Assembly: GCA_028023455.1 (NCBI GenBank)
Contig: JAQFVV010012507.1
Span: forward strand, 1,933,456-1,997,455
Source: Epiperipatus broadwayi
Taxonomy: Eukaryota; Onychophora; Udeonychophora; Euonychophora; Peripatidae
Reading direction: 5' to 3'
Length of the DNA: 64,000 nucleotides
How positions within the stretch are numbered: the first letter of the stretch is position 1; the number at the start of each line of letters is the position of its first letter. A program made the translations under genes and the position numbers. The notes beneath the pieces are model-generated. The model was not told the DNA's origin, did no database searches, and saw only the letters and a list, made by a program, of their open reading frames with translations. Of the stretch, positions 11,260 through 24,830 are shown in pieces.

Positions 11260-14200
11260 TTTTAACAGAATTGTAATTTTATTGTTTTGGGGCTATGCAG
11301 ACAGTTCAATATTTTGTAAATATTAAAAATAATATTAATGTATTTATAAAAAATGTTTTGTGAATAGAAAATTCTCCATATGGTTTTTTTAATAAGAATT
11401 TAATATTACAAATGGCAGTTTTTTTTATGTTTTATTTTTTAAATGGTTTGTTTTTAAGTCTTGTGCACTTGAGAATACATATACATTATATGTATTCCCC
11501 TAATATTCTGATTTTAATTGATTTTTTGAACTATTCAACTTTTTCATTAATGTATGTACTGTGGAAGATGTTGTCTGATAATATCCTTGCAATGCCTCAT
11601 TGACTGTTCTAAAATATTTGAAAAAAGGAAGAGTTTAAATTCATTAATTATTATATACATTCTATTTATATTATGTTCTCAGCCAATTGTTTAATGATAC
11701 CATTGCAGATTTCAATATTTATATGATTAAAATTTTTTATTTACTACAAATCTCAGACAAATGACTTCTCTGTTTTAACTAAATCAGGCTCCTTGATACC
11801 ATATTAAATTTTTAAAAAACTTACTTGAGACACAATTCTCACAACTTCAGTTTTAATAATGGTAAAGTAAAATTCTATATATTGACAAAAAATAAAAAAA
11901 CTAAGGAAAACAATAAGGCTAAGGCAAATAGTTATTACCCTTAAAAAAATAAGGAAAAAAAAAGAAATTTCAATGTCTAAAATAATTATTACTTTATTGT
12001 TGGTTCATAATTTCTAATTTATCATTAATCAAGTTTAAATTACATCTTCATTGATAATTTCCTTGTATTCCTCACAAAATTCTCCCTCAAATCATATATA
12101 ATCCTGCTTACCTGAAGTAATACATAGCTTCAGAGTGTACAAAAATAGTTGCATAAGAATTGTTCATTTTTATCTTGTACATCAAAAGTTAACAAATCTC
12201 AAGGCATTTATGAAAAAAGGATTCATCCTAATAAAAGATACAAAATAAATCATTTCTAGAAGGTGGATATGAATTTGTCATCATTACATTTGGCTTTTAA
12301 TCTATCCAAAACTAGTAATTGAAGGCTACTATCTGTATCAATGATAAAATGAATTTAATCTCTTCATTTTATATTTTTTGTGTATACCATCATTATCCCC
12401 AAATAAACAAAATATAAAGTTAAATATAAAATGAATGTTAATGAGTATAAAGAGCATGAGAAACCAGCAAAGAACTAATTATAAATTTGAATGTTAATGA
12501 GTATAATGAGCATGAATAGCCAGCAAAGAACTAATTATAAATTCATCTATCATTACAGAGAAGAATAATCATTCATCATCATGAATGATCAACAGTGAAA
12601 AAAAAATCAACAGTCAATCTTGTGACTGGATTTAAAATCGATCTACTTTAGTCCAGGCTAATTATTTAGCCACTTTTATACCTAAAGTAGGAATAGAGAC
12701 AGTTATTATCTGGATGCTCATACTTTGATGCTATTCCATCAAAATACAACAATAAGTCAAATAATGCTGTGATACTAAAAATATCTTGACCATCATCAAT
12801 GCTTTGGCCACTTAGTATCATTAATGTACTGGACAATTGTAAACTAAATTTCTAAATAAATAATAAATAAAATGAAATGTAGTGCATAGACTTTAAATGA
12901 TATCCCTTTGCACAAAACAAGATCTGGATGTCCATAATATTAAACATAATCCCCCAATCAGATAATTAACTGTTATGCACAAATCTAGCTCAGGAAGCAA
13001 GAATTTTATAAGCTATTAATGTGAGTAAGAGATAAATAAATAAAGCAGGTTATTATAAATCACTTGAAATAATTCATAGGTTTACTCATTGGGATCATTA
13101 AAAAAAAACTAGAACACTAAAGCTGTCATGAAATAAAGTCATATACACTGCAACTTAGTGTAACAGGAGTTGGAAGGAATAAAGTTTAAAAAATATTTTA
13201 AAATAATTATTTAATAACTAATTAACTAATAACAATAAATAAAAGAAATTGACATGATAGTATGAAATTTTAAATATTCTTCTTATCAAAAAAAAATATA
13301 TTTTCATAAAAATTATATTAATCAGTTGATTTCTATTTATTAAATTAACTTTTAATTCATTAAGTTATTTCTTTAAAATAACTATGAGTTGGAAAAACAA
13401 ATCCCCCCCCCCCTGCAATCAAAGATTACAATCTTTGACTCAGCTTAATTAATCTTTCATGTTTTAGGAAGGGGAAAATGAAAGAAAAGGGGGTAAAAAA
13501 TGTTCCAAAAATTAAATTAAAAAAAAAAAAAACTTTATTAATTTTAACAGAAAATTGAATGGATTAAAAAAAAAGTGTGTTTCACAAATAGAAACATTAA
13601 TAACAATATTTAAAATTATCAATACTCACACACAAATAGATATTATTTTTGTATAAGAAGAAATTTTTTTTTATTATTACTAATAAAAGTAGAGTGTGCA
13701 TATAAAAATACCTTTAACCATGGTTTGATTTTTCTTTGGAGTCCTTTCTAATTATAATTTCAAGTAGAATTTTTGTGAAGGCTTCTACACATAAACATGA
13801 TTAATATGTCATTTTTTTGATGTGCAGCAAATCCAGATTAAAAAATAGAAAGTTCATGTGGATAGTAACACATATAGAGACTCTTGCTCTTGTTTGAAGA
13901 TAATGTTGCAGATTACTTTAAGTTATAACTTCTCTACATTTTTATTCCAGTGATGGCAGTTACATGGAGGAAGCTTTTAGTTTGCTTAGCACATGGTTTT
14001 TATGGTAGAAACCATTTTTATAAGTAAACTCATAGTATACTAGGAGCTTGATTAAAAAATACCTCTGTTATTCTTTGCAACCGCTTGATTAAAATTTTTC
14101 TGTACTATGGCACAGCTTGGTGCAAACCTCTACTTTTTTTTTATCAGCTGGATTAAGACTTGACTGCTCTCTTCAATAGCTAAGTTAAGAATATCTACTT

Positions 14201-17200
14201 CTTATCACATATTTGGGTCTTCTGACTTATTCACTCCTATTATTTTATTTAGAACAATCTTTCTCAAATCAGTAACAATGTCTTTTACATTGATAAACAA
14301 GTTAATAACATATATTTATATGATAAAATTATTGATATTCTTTTTTAATAAAAAAAATTTCCTGCAAAAAGAAAAATAAGACAATCAGTTAATTACACTG
14401 ATTTGATTTTTTTTGTAGTGAAGAGAGATAATGAGAAAAGAAAAAAAAAACAGCTATAATTAAAAATAAAAGTTACCAACTGTATTAAATTTTTTTTTTT
14501 TGAAACACAAAACTTTACATCTCTTAAAAGACCAAAAAAAACTTATCAAAAACATTTTTTTTTCTTAGTACATTTTTTTTTTTAAAAAAGCACCTGTCAT
14601 TAAATAAAATTATTGAAGAGAAAGAATAAATAAATTATTTATCTGATTTTATAATTTGTTTTCTTTTACAAACATTTGAAATTTATTATACATTTCAAAA
14701 TATGCATATTATGATAAAAAAAGGTTTGACAATATTGTTAAGAAAATTGTCTAGAATGTTCTTGCTATCATATGGGAAGGAAAACAAAATATTTAACTAA
14801 TTTCAAACTCATTATTATTATAAAAAATATGCATGGGAAAATCAAATAATAATTTCCCTATTTATAAAATAATTCTACACTTAAACCCGAGGAACATGCA
14901 GACAATTATCTTTTTGTTTATAATAGTACAGCAGGATAGCCAACTAGTTACAATATATAATACCTTAATTGTTGATTCTTAATTTTTTTAAATCTATAAA
15001 CTGAATTATTATATTTTCTTTCATTTAAGACAAAAATATATATCTATAACACTTTTAATTCACAATTTTTTATGGTAAACTCTAGACAGAAAAACATTAT
15101 TTAACATTCCTATGGAGTCTTAAATATCTCTAGTCTATACTTGTTTTTTTTTTTAAGGTGGACCTTTTTTCCCAGCTGCAAAAATTCTATTAAATATTTT
15201 AATTTTTTTTTTTTGGTCAGCTGTTTACGCTTTATTTCATAGTATTTTATCTCCAATTATTATTTTAAACATTCCTCTTTTGTTTTTTTAAATAAATAAC
15301 AGTTCGAAAGAAGTATTCTTTTGTGCCATAAGAAGCAGATTTTCTTTAGTATTTTAAAATAATATCAGTTTATACAAATAATGAGTATCATCAAAAACAG
15401 GGTAATGTGCACTTGATGATAATTTCTTTTTATTTTTTAATTTTATATGTATATATGATAGACTTCATGTCTATACATGAAGTTTCTTCCATTGACTCTT
15501 TTATGTATCTACCACATCTTTACATGTATAACTGGAATGTCTCAGGCTGGCTTTTCATATGGATTGCCTTTGTGATATATCCTAGTTAAGTAGACAAAAT
15601 AAATGGTGGTGATTCACAACAAGTTCATCTTTCATAATCTGAACTTCAGATGTTACAAGAGATGTCTGTTGCACTTATATTGAGTTATAAGCCATCATAT
15701 AGAAGCTACCTGCTTACTTTTACAGTAGGACTGACTTTTCCAACATGGAGAGTAATAACTATTGCCTTATTTTAAAGCTGTCTATATTTTCAGTTAACCA
15801 AACTATACTCTTTTTATGAAATGAATGAAAATTGATAAGGGTAAGATTATGTATTTTTTTCCTTCTTAATTAATAAAAAATAAAATTAAAACTATATTGC
15901 AATTGTTTTGTTTTTTCATTTACATTTGTCAAAATCAAAATAATTTCTTAATTAAAAAAATTCTATTTAATCCTTTAAATAAAAGCAGATTATAATTAAT
16001 TTTAAAATTACATGCACATGTCCTTACAGAAAACAGCTTTGTTTTATACAAAAATAGTTTTCTTTCTTTGTTAAATGAAAATTTAGATCTTTGCAAAATT
16101 AAATCAAATATTTATATAAAATAAAGATATTTTTTTATATTTAATTTAAAATAATTTATACTATTTCATAAATATCAAGAAATATATTCAAAACAGTTTC
16201 CCATTTTCCCCAGTTGCAATTCGATTTATAATTCAACACGTTAATTTTAATAGTAAACTTTTACTCAATATTATAAATTAATAAATTTAGCATGATTTAT
16301 TAGAAATATAAGTTTACAAATGAAAAAAAGTTATAAAAAATACATATTTGATCTTCCCAAATATTGAAAAAAAGTGAAATATATAATGATAACAATGGCT
16401 TTATTCGTATTAGTTATTTGTCATAACATTATTATAAAATATAAATTAATGAAATCTTTGTTGAATGAATTCCAATTTTTAAACATGAACAAATGATTAG
16501 AAAATCATAATAAATCTATGAAATTTTTTTCTGAAATTTAAAATTGTATTTATATTTATTCAATTATTATAAAAATTCAGAACTCCACTGTTTGAAATAA
16601 ATGATCATAATTATCACTGTTTGTTTTTAACAATATTTAAATTTTTTTAACTTATATTTATAAAAATGAAACATTAAATTAAAATCAAAATAAATGTAAA
16701 TATTGATATATATTTTTAAAATAATTATTATGAAAATATTTTGCAAAAATAATTACAAATATTCAAATAAAGTATAAATTTAAGAAAATTTTCTTTGCTT
16801 ACTGCTGAGATGAAAGAGATATATGCAAGTTTGGTTTTGCACTCAAAATCAAATAATCCACCAATCAGTGATGTATAATTTTTTCTTCCTTAAACTAATA
16901 AATCAATGTTTATATTAATTAAAGTTTTTATCACAAAATGAATGTATTAGTGCCAGAATAGTGACAAAGAAGTCAATAAAAAATGTCTAAAGCTGAAGCA
17001 TAGCAACACTATCACAATATTATATAAAACATTAATTATCATTATCATATAGTGAATATTAATTAATTTTCAAATTATTGCAGTCTTTATTTAAATAAAT
17101 GCAAATTTCATCTATGTTAATTTCTATTTTTTTTAAAGCTTTAAATATATATGCACCATTATCTTGATTATACATTTACTAATAATATATCTCTATATGT

Positions 17201-19177
17201 GTATGCGTGTTTTCTGAAAATAATTAAAATTATTTTCTTTAAACTGTGAATTTAAATATAATAATGAATCAAATTATCAATTTTTTTTTTTTTTTGCTAG
17301 AGCTTTTTCCTGCTGAAATACACAGAAATATATTAGTAAAAGGTCTTTGAATGAACTTTAAAATAATTAACAATAGAGTTAGTAACATTTGGTAAATTTG
17401 TTCGTGTAGGAAAGGATTTTTTTAAAAAAATAAAATAAAAGGAAACATTTATTTTCTTCTTCTAAGTGGCAGAAAATGGTTTTTTCCCTTTCATTGAAAG
17501 TTTCCAAACTTTTTTCACTTGCTTTTATGTGGATAACAAACAGAATCATTTGCTATAGAAGTCTGTACCAATAATAGCAGTTTTCATTTCAAGAAGTATG
17601 TCTGCAACATTGATGGAAAAAAAAAATCTTTGCTTTATTACTTTTCTGGTTTTTCTTTATTTTTAATTTGAAAAAAAAAAAAAGTATAAAATTATTTTGA
17701 AAAAAGAAAAACGCTTATGATTAAAATTAATTATTTTAAATCTGATCCTTGCATAAACCTCTATAAATGTGTAAAGTTTATGTTGTAGTTGAACAAACTG
17801 TGTTGAGTGAATGACAAACAATTGAAAATAACTTAAGTTGATAATGAGTATTAGGTTGATTATTCATAATATTTGTCCCCTAGAAATTTAAGTTTATATT
17901 TGTGCAAAAAATAACTTAAAAAGCAACAGTATTATAAAACTTTATAATTAATTATGAATAATAATGATGATGATACTTCAACATTAAAACAAAATTAGTA
18001 GCATCAGCATTCTAAAACATTAAATATTACAGATTCTTGATCTATATAAATTTAATCATAGGTATTGAACATGGTCAATGTCTGATATTTATCAGATAAA
18101 GCATTCAAATCTAAATTCTAATTCCAAATGTAAGGACTATTATTTTCCATATGGAATCATTCTCAAAAAAATATTTGTTGCTATCACATAATACTGATTG
18201 TACTATTAGTTTAATGGAATTTAGTGATTGCTTATTTTAAGATGATTTTTGAGCCAATAATGAAATGATTATTTCAGTTTTTTATGACTGAGCATGAAAC
18301 AGTGTGTTACTCCTCTTTGAACAATATACAAATTATTTGGTTAAAACATTATTATGCTCTTGATTATTAATAAAGATTGTCAATCTGTATAATTATCATA
18401 ACAAAAATGAAGTAGATGGGCTCACATATATAAATTTGTTGAAATCTTTCCAATTATCACACGTTAAAATCTTGCAGAAATACTTGTCTAACTTTCAAAG
18501 GTCATTTTTCTAAAATTACCAAGAACTTAAAATGGTAAACAAGTACAATACTAATTGTGAGAATGAAGTCTTATTACAAGTAACTCAACTTAATATTCTC
18601 ATGGCAGAAATATCATATATCATTTTTAATAACTTTGAGATTGGCCAGTTTTTCCAAATATGTAATTTTAGACATTTATAATGCAACATGTAAATTTGTT
18701 GAAGGAGAAGATCTTTTCAACTGCAACTCAAATAATCTTAAAATCTCACAGAAACTCACATGTTTAACTGTCAATCGATGAAAAAAAAAAGAAAGAAAAA
18801 TTTGTGGAAAGCAAAAAATTATTTATAAAAAACATTTTTTATCAATAAAGCAAGTCATATATAATGTGACATTACTTTATAAGCTTGTATTTACAAAAAT
18901 GTAATACCAAACTCTTAATTGATAAGTGTGGTAAGAGAAAAATATTTAAAATCTCTGTCTGAAATACTCTTATCCTCAAACCAATTGGTTTTGAGCTTAT
19001 GGCTCACCTCATTGAGGAGTAGAATATTCAGACACTGAGTTTTTTAAATATTTTTGGGGTAAATAATTTTTTATTTTCTGTAAATTTATTATTTTTAAAA
19101 ATAAATGATGCTTAATAACTACATTTTAAATGCTATAATGTATTTTTTTAAAAATATTATATTGTAATTCATATGCA
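11260..19177. other. Long AT-rich region without recognised genes
   Basis: Nearly 8 kb with no coding remnant I can identify on either strand. It holds many poly-A/poly-T runs, an 11-bp C run at 13,403-13,413, one short tandem duplication (separate entry) and small palindromes such as the one near 15,463-15,485 (ACTTCATGT/ACATGAAGT). A hairpin at about 18,953-19,045 has TGTCTGAAATACT... arms around a near-palindromic centre. It could be intronic if the exon at 19,363 is real. Confidence 0.55.
12433..12544. repeat. Tandem duplication, 2 x 56 bp
   Basis: The two copies, 12,433-12,488 and 12,489-12,544, begin GAATGTTAATGAGTATAA and differ at only a few positions. Confidence 0.9.
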
Positions 19178-19188
19178 TCTATATTTAA

Positions 19189-19228
<40 letters not shown>

Positions 19229-19236
19229 TTAAATAT

Positions 19237-19275
<39 letters not shown>
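19178..19275. repeat. AT-rich cruciform plus (AT)n tract
   Basis: ATCTATATTTAAATTTATAT at 19,178 is matched in reverse complement ending at 19,240, with an AT dinucleotide core between. A further AT tract continues to about 19,275. Confidence 0.9.
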
Positions 19276-19277
<2 letters not shown>

Positions 19278-19362
19278 CATAGATTTATGCACATATATTT
19301 AAGTGAAGTTTATTTTTAATATAAATAGTGATAACTGTCTATAAATTATCTTTTTGATTTAG

Positions 19363-19455
19363 CATAGAAAATTAAGTCATGGTCTTCAACTTATTTTAAG
19401 AAGCATGTGTGATGCAAATCCATTGAGAAGAATGAATTTAGTTGATGTTTTAAAG
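19363..19455 (+). CDS. Candidate internal exon, kinase C-lobe-like peptide
   Basis: A 93-bp segment is bounded by a pyrimidine-rich acceptor (TTTTTGATTTAG, ending 19,362) and a strong donor (AAG|GTAAGT at 19,456). It is open in phase 0 for 31 codons: HRKLSHGLQLILRS, then MCDANPLRRMNLVDVLK. The pattern 'L..IL..M....P..R....DVL' resembles the end of a protein-kinase-like C-lobe (subdomain XI, where 'M...DP..RPT..E+L' is usual). The invariant Arg position appears filled (LRR), but the following Pro is Met, as in divergent or pseudokinase sequences. Unlike the transposon relics it has no stop or frameshift. No neighbouring exon of the same protein could be recognised, so the gene is not identified. 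It could also be a chance open segment between good splice sites. Confidence 0.45.
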
Positions 19456-19799
19456 GTAAGTTTGATTGAATATTTTGCAATTATATGTCAACTTGTTGTT
19501 ATTAATATTATCATTATTATTATTATTTATTTATTTAAATCAATATACTTTACAGGCATATATAAAATTTCTAATTATAGAACACAATACAGTATTAATA
19601 ATAAACAAAAACAATAACAACAACAACAAAAAGTAAAAACAAAAATGATACATATATGAATATAGAAGTATATTATAATTGTTTATACATACTGATTACA
19701 TCTTTTATTTCATTTACATTTATATAAGCATTAAACAAACACAAAAGTCTAAATAATGTAAATTCTCTTAAACAATTAATTTTAAGTTTTACAGTATAA

Positions 19800-20560
19800 A
19801 AAATTACCACATTCCAAACACTTGTCAGGAATATTAGGAAATTTCTTGAACACAGTTTACTATGTTGATTTGTCTTTTGACTACTTTTGCCAAAAATAAA
19901 ATATCATTAAGATTTATTAATAGCTTTAATGAAACATAAGGAGAGTTACATATTGCTCCAAAGTTTGCATTATAATAATTTGTAAATTGTCTTTGTATTG
20001 CATGCAAAGCTTTATTATGAGAGTGATTGTCAGAGTTCCAAACAACACTGCCATTGTTCAGAATTGATAATATCAAAGACATAAAAATATATTTATAAGT
20101 TTCTCTATGGAATCTTACTCCTTAAAGATGAAATCCACAACATTAAAAGCTTTAGAGCACAAATAGTATATATGACTTGAGAACAGTATTTAGAATTTTA
20201 AATTTATACCAAAATCTTTATATTTATTTATCCTCAAAATATTTTCTTTTAATATATAATTAAATAGTATGGAATTTGTTTTTCTTGAAAAAGTAGTCAT
20301 TTTGGTTTTATTCTCATTTATTTTCATGTAATTTTGGTTTCATCATCATTTATTTTCATGCAATTTTTTTTATATAATAATTCAAATCTTTTGATTAGAT
20401 TATTTAATGTATTTAGAAAACTTAATATCATCAGCAAAACATCAAATGCCATAATGAGATATATAATTTAAGTCAAAAGTATATATACATATGTATATTT
20501 AACAGAAACAGTCCCAAAACAAAATCCCTGAAGAATACCAGAATCATTAAAATAAAAATA
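19800..20560 (-). pseudogene. LINE reverse-transcriptase relic (jockey/CR1-like)
   Basis: Reading down the minus strand: about 20,550-20,520 gives SGILQG (usually SG.PQGS.LGP). About 20,450-20,415 gives FADDIKFSKYI, the catalytic FADD box. 20,082-19,834 gives LNNGSVVWNSDNHSHNK followed by ALHAIQRQFTNY. That last block is the conserved thumb/connection segment of jockey, CR1 and I-type LINEs (usually 'L.Y.S.VWNP......+..+E.IQR+FT+'). Frames shift several times, and the endonuclease and the RT N-terminus are absent. A poly-CAA/AAC-rich tract near 19,600-19,640 may mark the old 3' tail. It sits just downstream of the exon candidate, consistent with an intronic insertion. Confidence 0.7.
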
Positions 20561-22505
20561 AAATTCATAATCCAAATATTTCATAAAATGTGGTCTTTTA
20601 TGCAAAAAAAGATGTAAACTATACTAACCATGTTTTTAATAAAAGTGGAGTAGTGGTAATAGTATTAGTATTTATAGTTGTATATATTTCATAAATTATT
20701 AATATTTGCATGCTATTTTAAAATGTAAATTATCTTAGAAACTTATGTTTTTATTATTTGTTGATGTTTTTATGTATAATTTCATTTTTGAGCTTTAATT
20801 TTGATTTGTATTAAAAGTACTTTAACATTTGTAGTAATTGTTGTTTGCTATTGACAGTCTGCTATGACAATATTGTTTTTAAATTATATAGACAATTGCA
20901 GGTATACTAATTTGGTAGTTCATGTTAAGCGTTATTTTTTTTTTTGGTATAAATAACTTTATTTATAGTATTTATCATTTCTGGGTTTTTCAATATTAAT
21001 AAATTATTATAACAAAAATACCACTATTTGCAATAACTTATAATATTATTTACATTAAATTGACATTTCTAAATTGCTAATAAATATTTTCTGCGATTAT
21101 TATTTCAAGCAGAGGAGTTATATATGAATTATATTTTTTCTACCATCAGCACCAATGATCAGACTGAGGGGGTACAAATATATGACCCACAGTCACATTT
21201 CCAAATTGTTGAACACCTCTATAACTATGGAAGCTAACAGTTTTTCTGGCAATATTTTTGTTTGAATGGAATGATTTCTGGTCACCATCTACCCAATATC
21301 CTCAAAAGAAAAGTTTAAAATTCTTCTAGTGCTTGATTCTACCAGGCTAGCACAAAGGTGATAAACTGGTTTCAAGGAGACTGTCAGATCAAGTATATTT
21401 ATAATGAATGTATATAATTAATTTATAGTGAGGTATGGAGAGAGAAAACTAAGCCAAATTGACAAATTAAAATAACATATTTCTTCACACACACACAACA
21501 AAAATAAACATTAACATAATAATCAAATAAAAATGAAATAAATAAATTATGCCCTTCTTTGTTAAGGATTAGTCTATTTCTAGAATAAGAGTAATGAACC
21601 CAATTGTCCTTAATTACAAGTTTCAAAGAATATCAGTTTGTCTATACATCATATTTTATGTTTATATTTACTTATGTATTTATTGTTGTAAATTTATTTC
21701 TGGACTGATCATTCCTCTCTTTCTTGAAGATAAAGGAATTTACTAGTGGCACTTCTATCTTTTTTTGGCATCTGCTTCTCCTATAGTCCAGTCAGCACAT
21801 ATCTGGGTGTTGTTGGCAAATACATTTACATTAACAGGCATGGTTCACAGCAGTGATAGACCAAGGTCTTTACTACATGTCAGACATTAGAAGTAAAGAA
21901 ACCAAGTAGTGAAATCTGAATGAAGACCCATTGGTGGTTTAGCGGTGCATAGTAATTTTTAAATGTCTGGGAATATTGCTGTACATTTGATTAATGACTG
22001 TGTACTTTGTATAGCAAACTGTCAGTAGAATGATTAATTGATAGCATACCACTGACTTAACTGACAGCAAATCTTCATTAAATTTTATATACTTCTCACA
22101 ATAAAACTTGGTCATAATATTGAGAATGAGCATAAAATAATAGTAAATTTGTAGCTTATATACCTTTGTCATCCATTTTTTTTAAAAATTAGTTAATCTT
22201 CTCTTCAAAAATTTTAATTACAATTTCAATCAATTTATTATTTAATCAGTTGAAAATACACAGTTATAATAAATTTAATGTGATCAGATAATTTACACAA
22301 ATTAGAAATCTTTAATTAGATGGCTAATTATTTAATTTCATTCATTGTTCATACATAAAATTCTTTCAAAGGTAACTTTATAAGTACTTTTGCAGTTACA
22401 TTTATAATTTATTCTTTTTTTTTTTTTAATAATCCATTAGAATATTTTTTTAGTTCAAAGAGAGTAGATAAGGGTTCTTTTAAATGTTAAATTTAAAATA
22501 AATTT
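20561..22505. other. AT-rich stretch, no gene recognised
   Basis: No convincing coding similarity. GC rises slightly at 21,110-21,400 and 21,690-21,950, which probably marks old repeats. At about 21,930-21,950 the words GGTGGTTTAGCGGTGCATAG resemble a tRNA-Gly 5' half (box A) without a box B. Confidence 0.4.
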
Positions 22506-23570
22506 AGTACTGTTCTATTAGCTTGTGTCAGCTACTTGATGATACTATTTTTATGTAAAAACACAGAAATATGGCATTTACATGATCTTCTTTCTACACA
22601 AAAGCATAGAAAGGGGGCATTTACGCAGCTGCCAGCATTGCTGTGCATTATTTCTATTCTAAAATGCATGTAAATATGCTGTTTTTGGCTGCCAGAGTGG
22701 TTTGTATTACACACTTTATCCCAATGCTCACAGTTCAAAGTTTGCTACAGTATCATGTGAGGGTCTCTGGATTTCAGACTGCCACAACCTGTCAAATATG
22801 CATGTCAAAATAATTAGCTTACAACTCATCTGACCTACTATTACCTCTTAACAATTATAACACCATTGCTATTCTTCCGTACTCAACTTGGAACCTTTAA
22901 AAAATTTGGAAAGGGTATGGCCAAGCAAGATTCAACAAGCTTATGCAAAAAGGACGTTTCTGCAAGAACACATTTGTAACAAGTAAAATGGTTGATTTGA
23001 ACACGGAGACATTGAAATTGTGGCAACTGCCATCAACAGAAGCCGGCATTAAGCTTAGTGAGAATGCTTTAATTACTGAACTGTATTTAAATTTAGGACT
23101 GTACTGCGAGATCGGTGATTGCTTGTCTGCAGCCTGGACAACTACCTGTGTTAGTTCAATGTGGTGATGGGGAATATCTTCCACAAGGCTGAAGATGTTT
23201 TCCAGGCCAACTTAGCAGAGATGAGTCTGACCAGAGAATAGGAGTGGATTCGCTGTGTTAAATTGACTGCTATACTTGTTTGCAAGTTAATTGATCCACC
23301 CCATGTGGTTGTTGAAAACAAATGCGACAATTGTTTCCAATCAATAAACAGACCGAGATTATTTATTTTTTTAGTATTTATTTTCTAATATTACTTTTTT
23401 CCTCAATTATTTATTTCGTATTTATTTCTTAAATATTACTTGTTTTAATTTTGTTAAAAGGAAAAGAAAAATAAGTTTTTTCTGCCAGTGGCCTGGTAAT
23501 ATTATATTTGTGGGTTTTTGTATAGCAACAATGCCATCAAGTGGCTGACATGAGCTAATAGAACAATACC
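22506..23570. mobile_element. Non-autonomous TIR element, hAT-like (1,065 bp)
   Basis: The left terminus, about 22,506-22,577, is the reverse complement of about 23,500-23,570. Outer words are TACTGTTCTATTAGCT and AGCTAATAGAACAATAC; the inner part shares CACAGAAATATGGCAT (left) with a degenerate right copy. Flanks are ATAAATTT (22,498-22,505) and ATAAATTC (23,571-23,578), a 7/8-matching 8-bp target duplication as expected for hAT elements. Inside, two overlapping open frames on opposite strands (22,943-23,167 plus and 22,897-23,184 minus) match no family I recognise. Subterminal DNA holds short hairpins around GCTGCCAGCATTGCTG. The interior is GC-richer than its surroundings. Confidence 0.75.
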
Positions 23571-23726
23571 ATAAATTCCTCCATTTTAATAGGTTTTACT
23601 CCCACCCACCTTTTGGTTTTATGAAAGTAAAAATATATTTTCTTTTTTACCTAATAAATTACTGTTTTTCTTTATATATTAAAAAAAAAAGTTTTTCTCT
23701 TTCTTTTACTTTTTTTTAAGTCATTC

Positions 23727-23758
<32 letters not shown>

Positions 23759-24830
23759 CCACATTACCTTTCCTCCTAGTTTTGGAGTAAAATTGCATCA
23801 ATTCCTTTTAATGACCAATTTTAATTCTCTACTTTTTTTTTTTCAAGTAGAAAAAAAATATATTTTCCTTAAAGAATCATGATGAGTGAGATTTTTCAAG
23901 TCAACAGAACTATTCAACATAATTACTTTACATGCCCTCATAGATTGATTCTGTGCTGATTAAAGCCAATTTAATGTCAAATTCTGTGAAATATGGTTGA
24001 AAATCAGGGTCTTGATAACTGCAAATGGCAGGACTATCTCTACTGCACATTCAACTTATGATATTTCTACTTATTAACACCCTGGGAGTGTTGCATCCAG
24101 CTACATTGTTAATGATGCCAGGATTTTATCTACTGGCACCTCATCATTATAAACAAGCTTGATATATAGACCTATCTGCAGATCAATGTCTAATGAGGAA
24201 ATGGCTTAAAACACAAAATACAATCTGGAATTTTTACTTGAACCTATATATGCACACATACCTCGATCTATAATTTTTTTTACTCATCGCTTGACATGTA
24301 CTGAAATAATCTGATATGACTTAGATTATTTTCCATTAATGTCTAATATTTATTTTATTTTTTTTCTTTTATTTTTTTCTTTGAATATGCTTTTTTTTTC
24401 TATATATTTATCATGCTTTGCTGTGTTTAAACCACAGACTTATAAACAGGGTTACTCATAAACTCTTGTATGCCATTAATCTGATTGGAATTTATAACAT
24501 TATTTAAATGTTTTTTTTTTTTTTTAAAAAAAGCTTATTTAGATGCAAATACAAAAAAAAAAATATTTTTTTTTCATTAGAAAACACTTCTATTTTTTTA
24601 ATTATAATATACTTTATTGTACAAAAATAGATTACATGAATTTGTTGTTTACCAAAAATTACTTTATTGAAAAAATACATGGTTTAAAACTATATAGCTT
24701 TGGAACAAACAGAAAAAATTGCTAAAAAAATGGGTACATAAAACAACAACAACAACAAAAAATTAATAATTGTTCTTGTTACAAAAATGTCAATTTTTTT
24801 TTTTGAGATTATGGTTTGTCTCAGGTTTTT
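23571..24830. other. AT-rich stretch, no gene recognised
   Basis: It contains a (TA)n(TG)n microsatellite at about 23,726-23,758, long T runs and a GC-richer patch at 23,930-24,200 with no coding similarity I can name. Confidence 0.45.

Noticed and set aside
21925-21955. tRNA-Gly 5' half-like GGTGGTTTAGCGG
   Set aside because: No anticodon arm or box B follows; too short to call.
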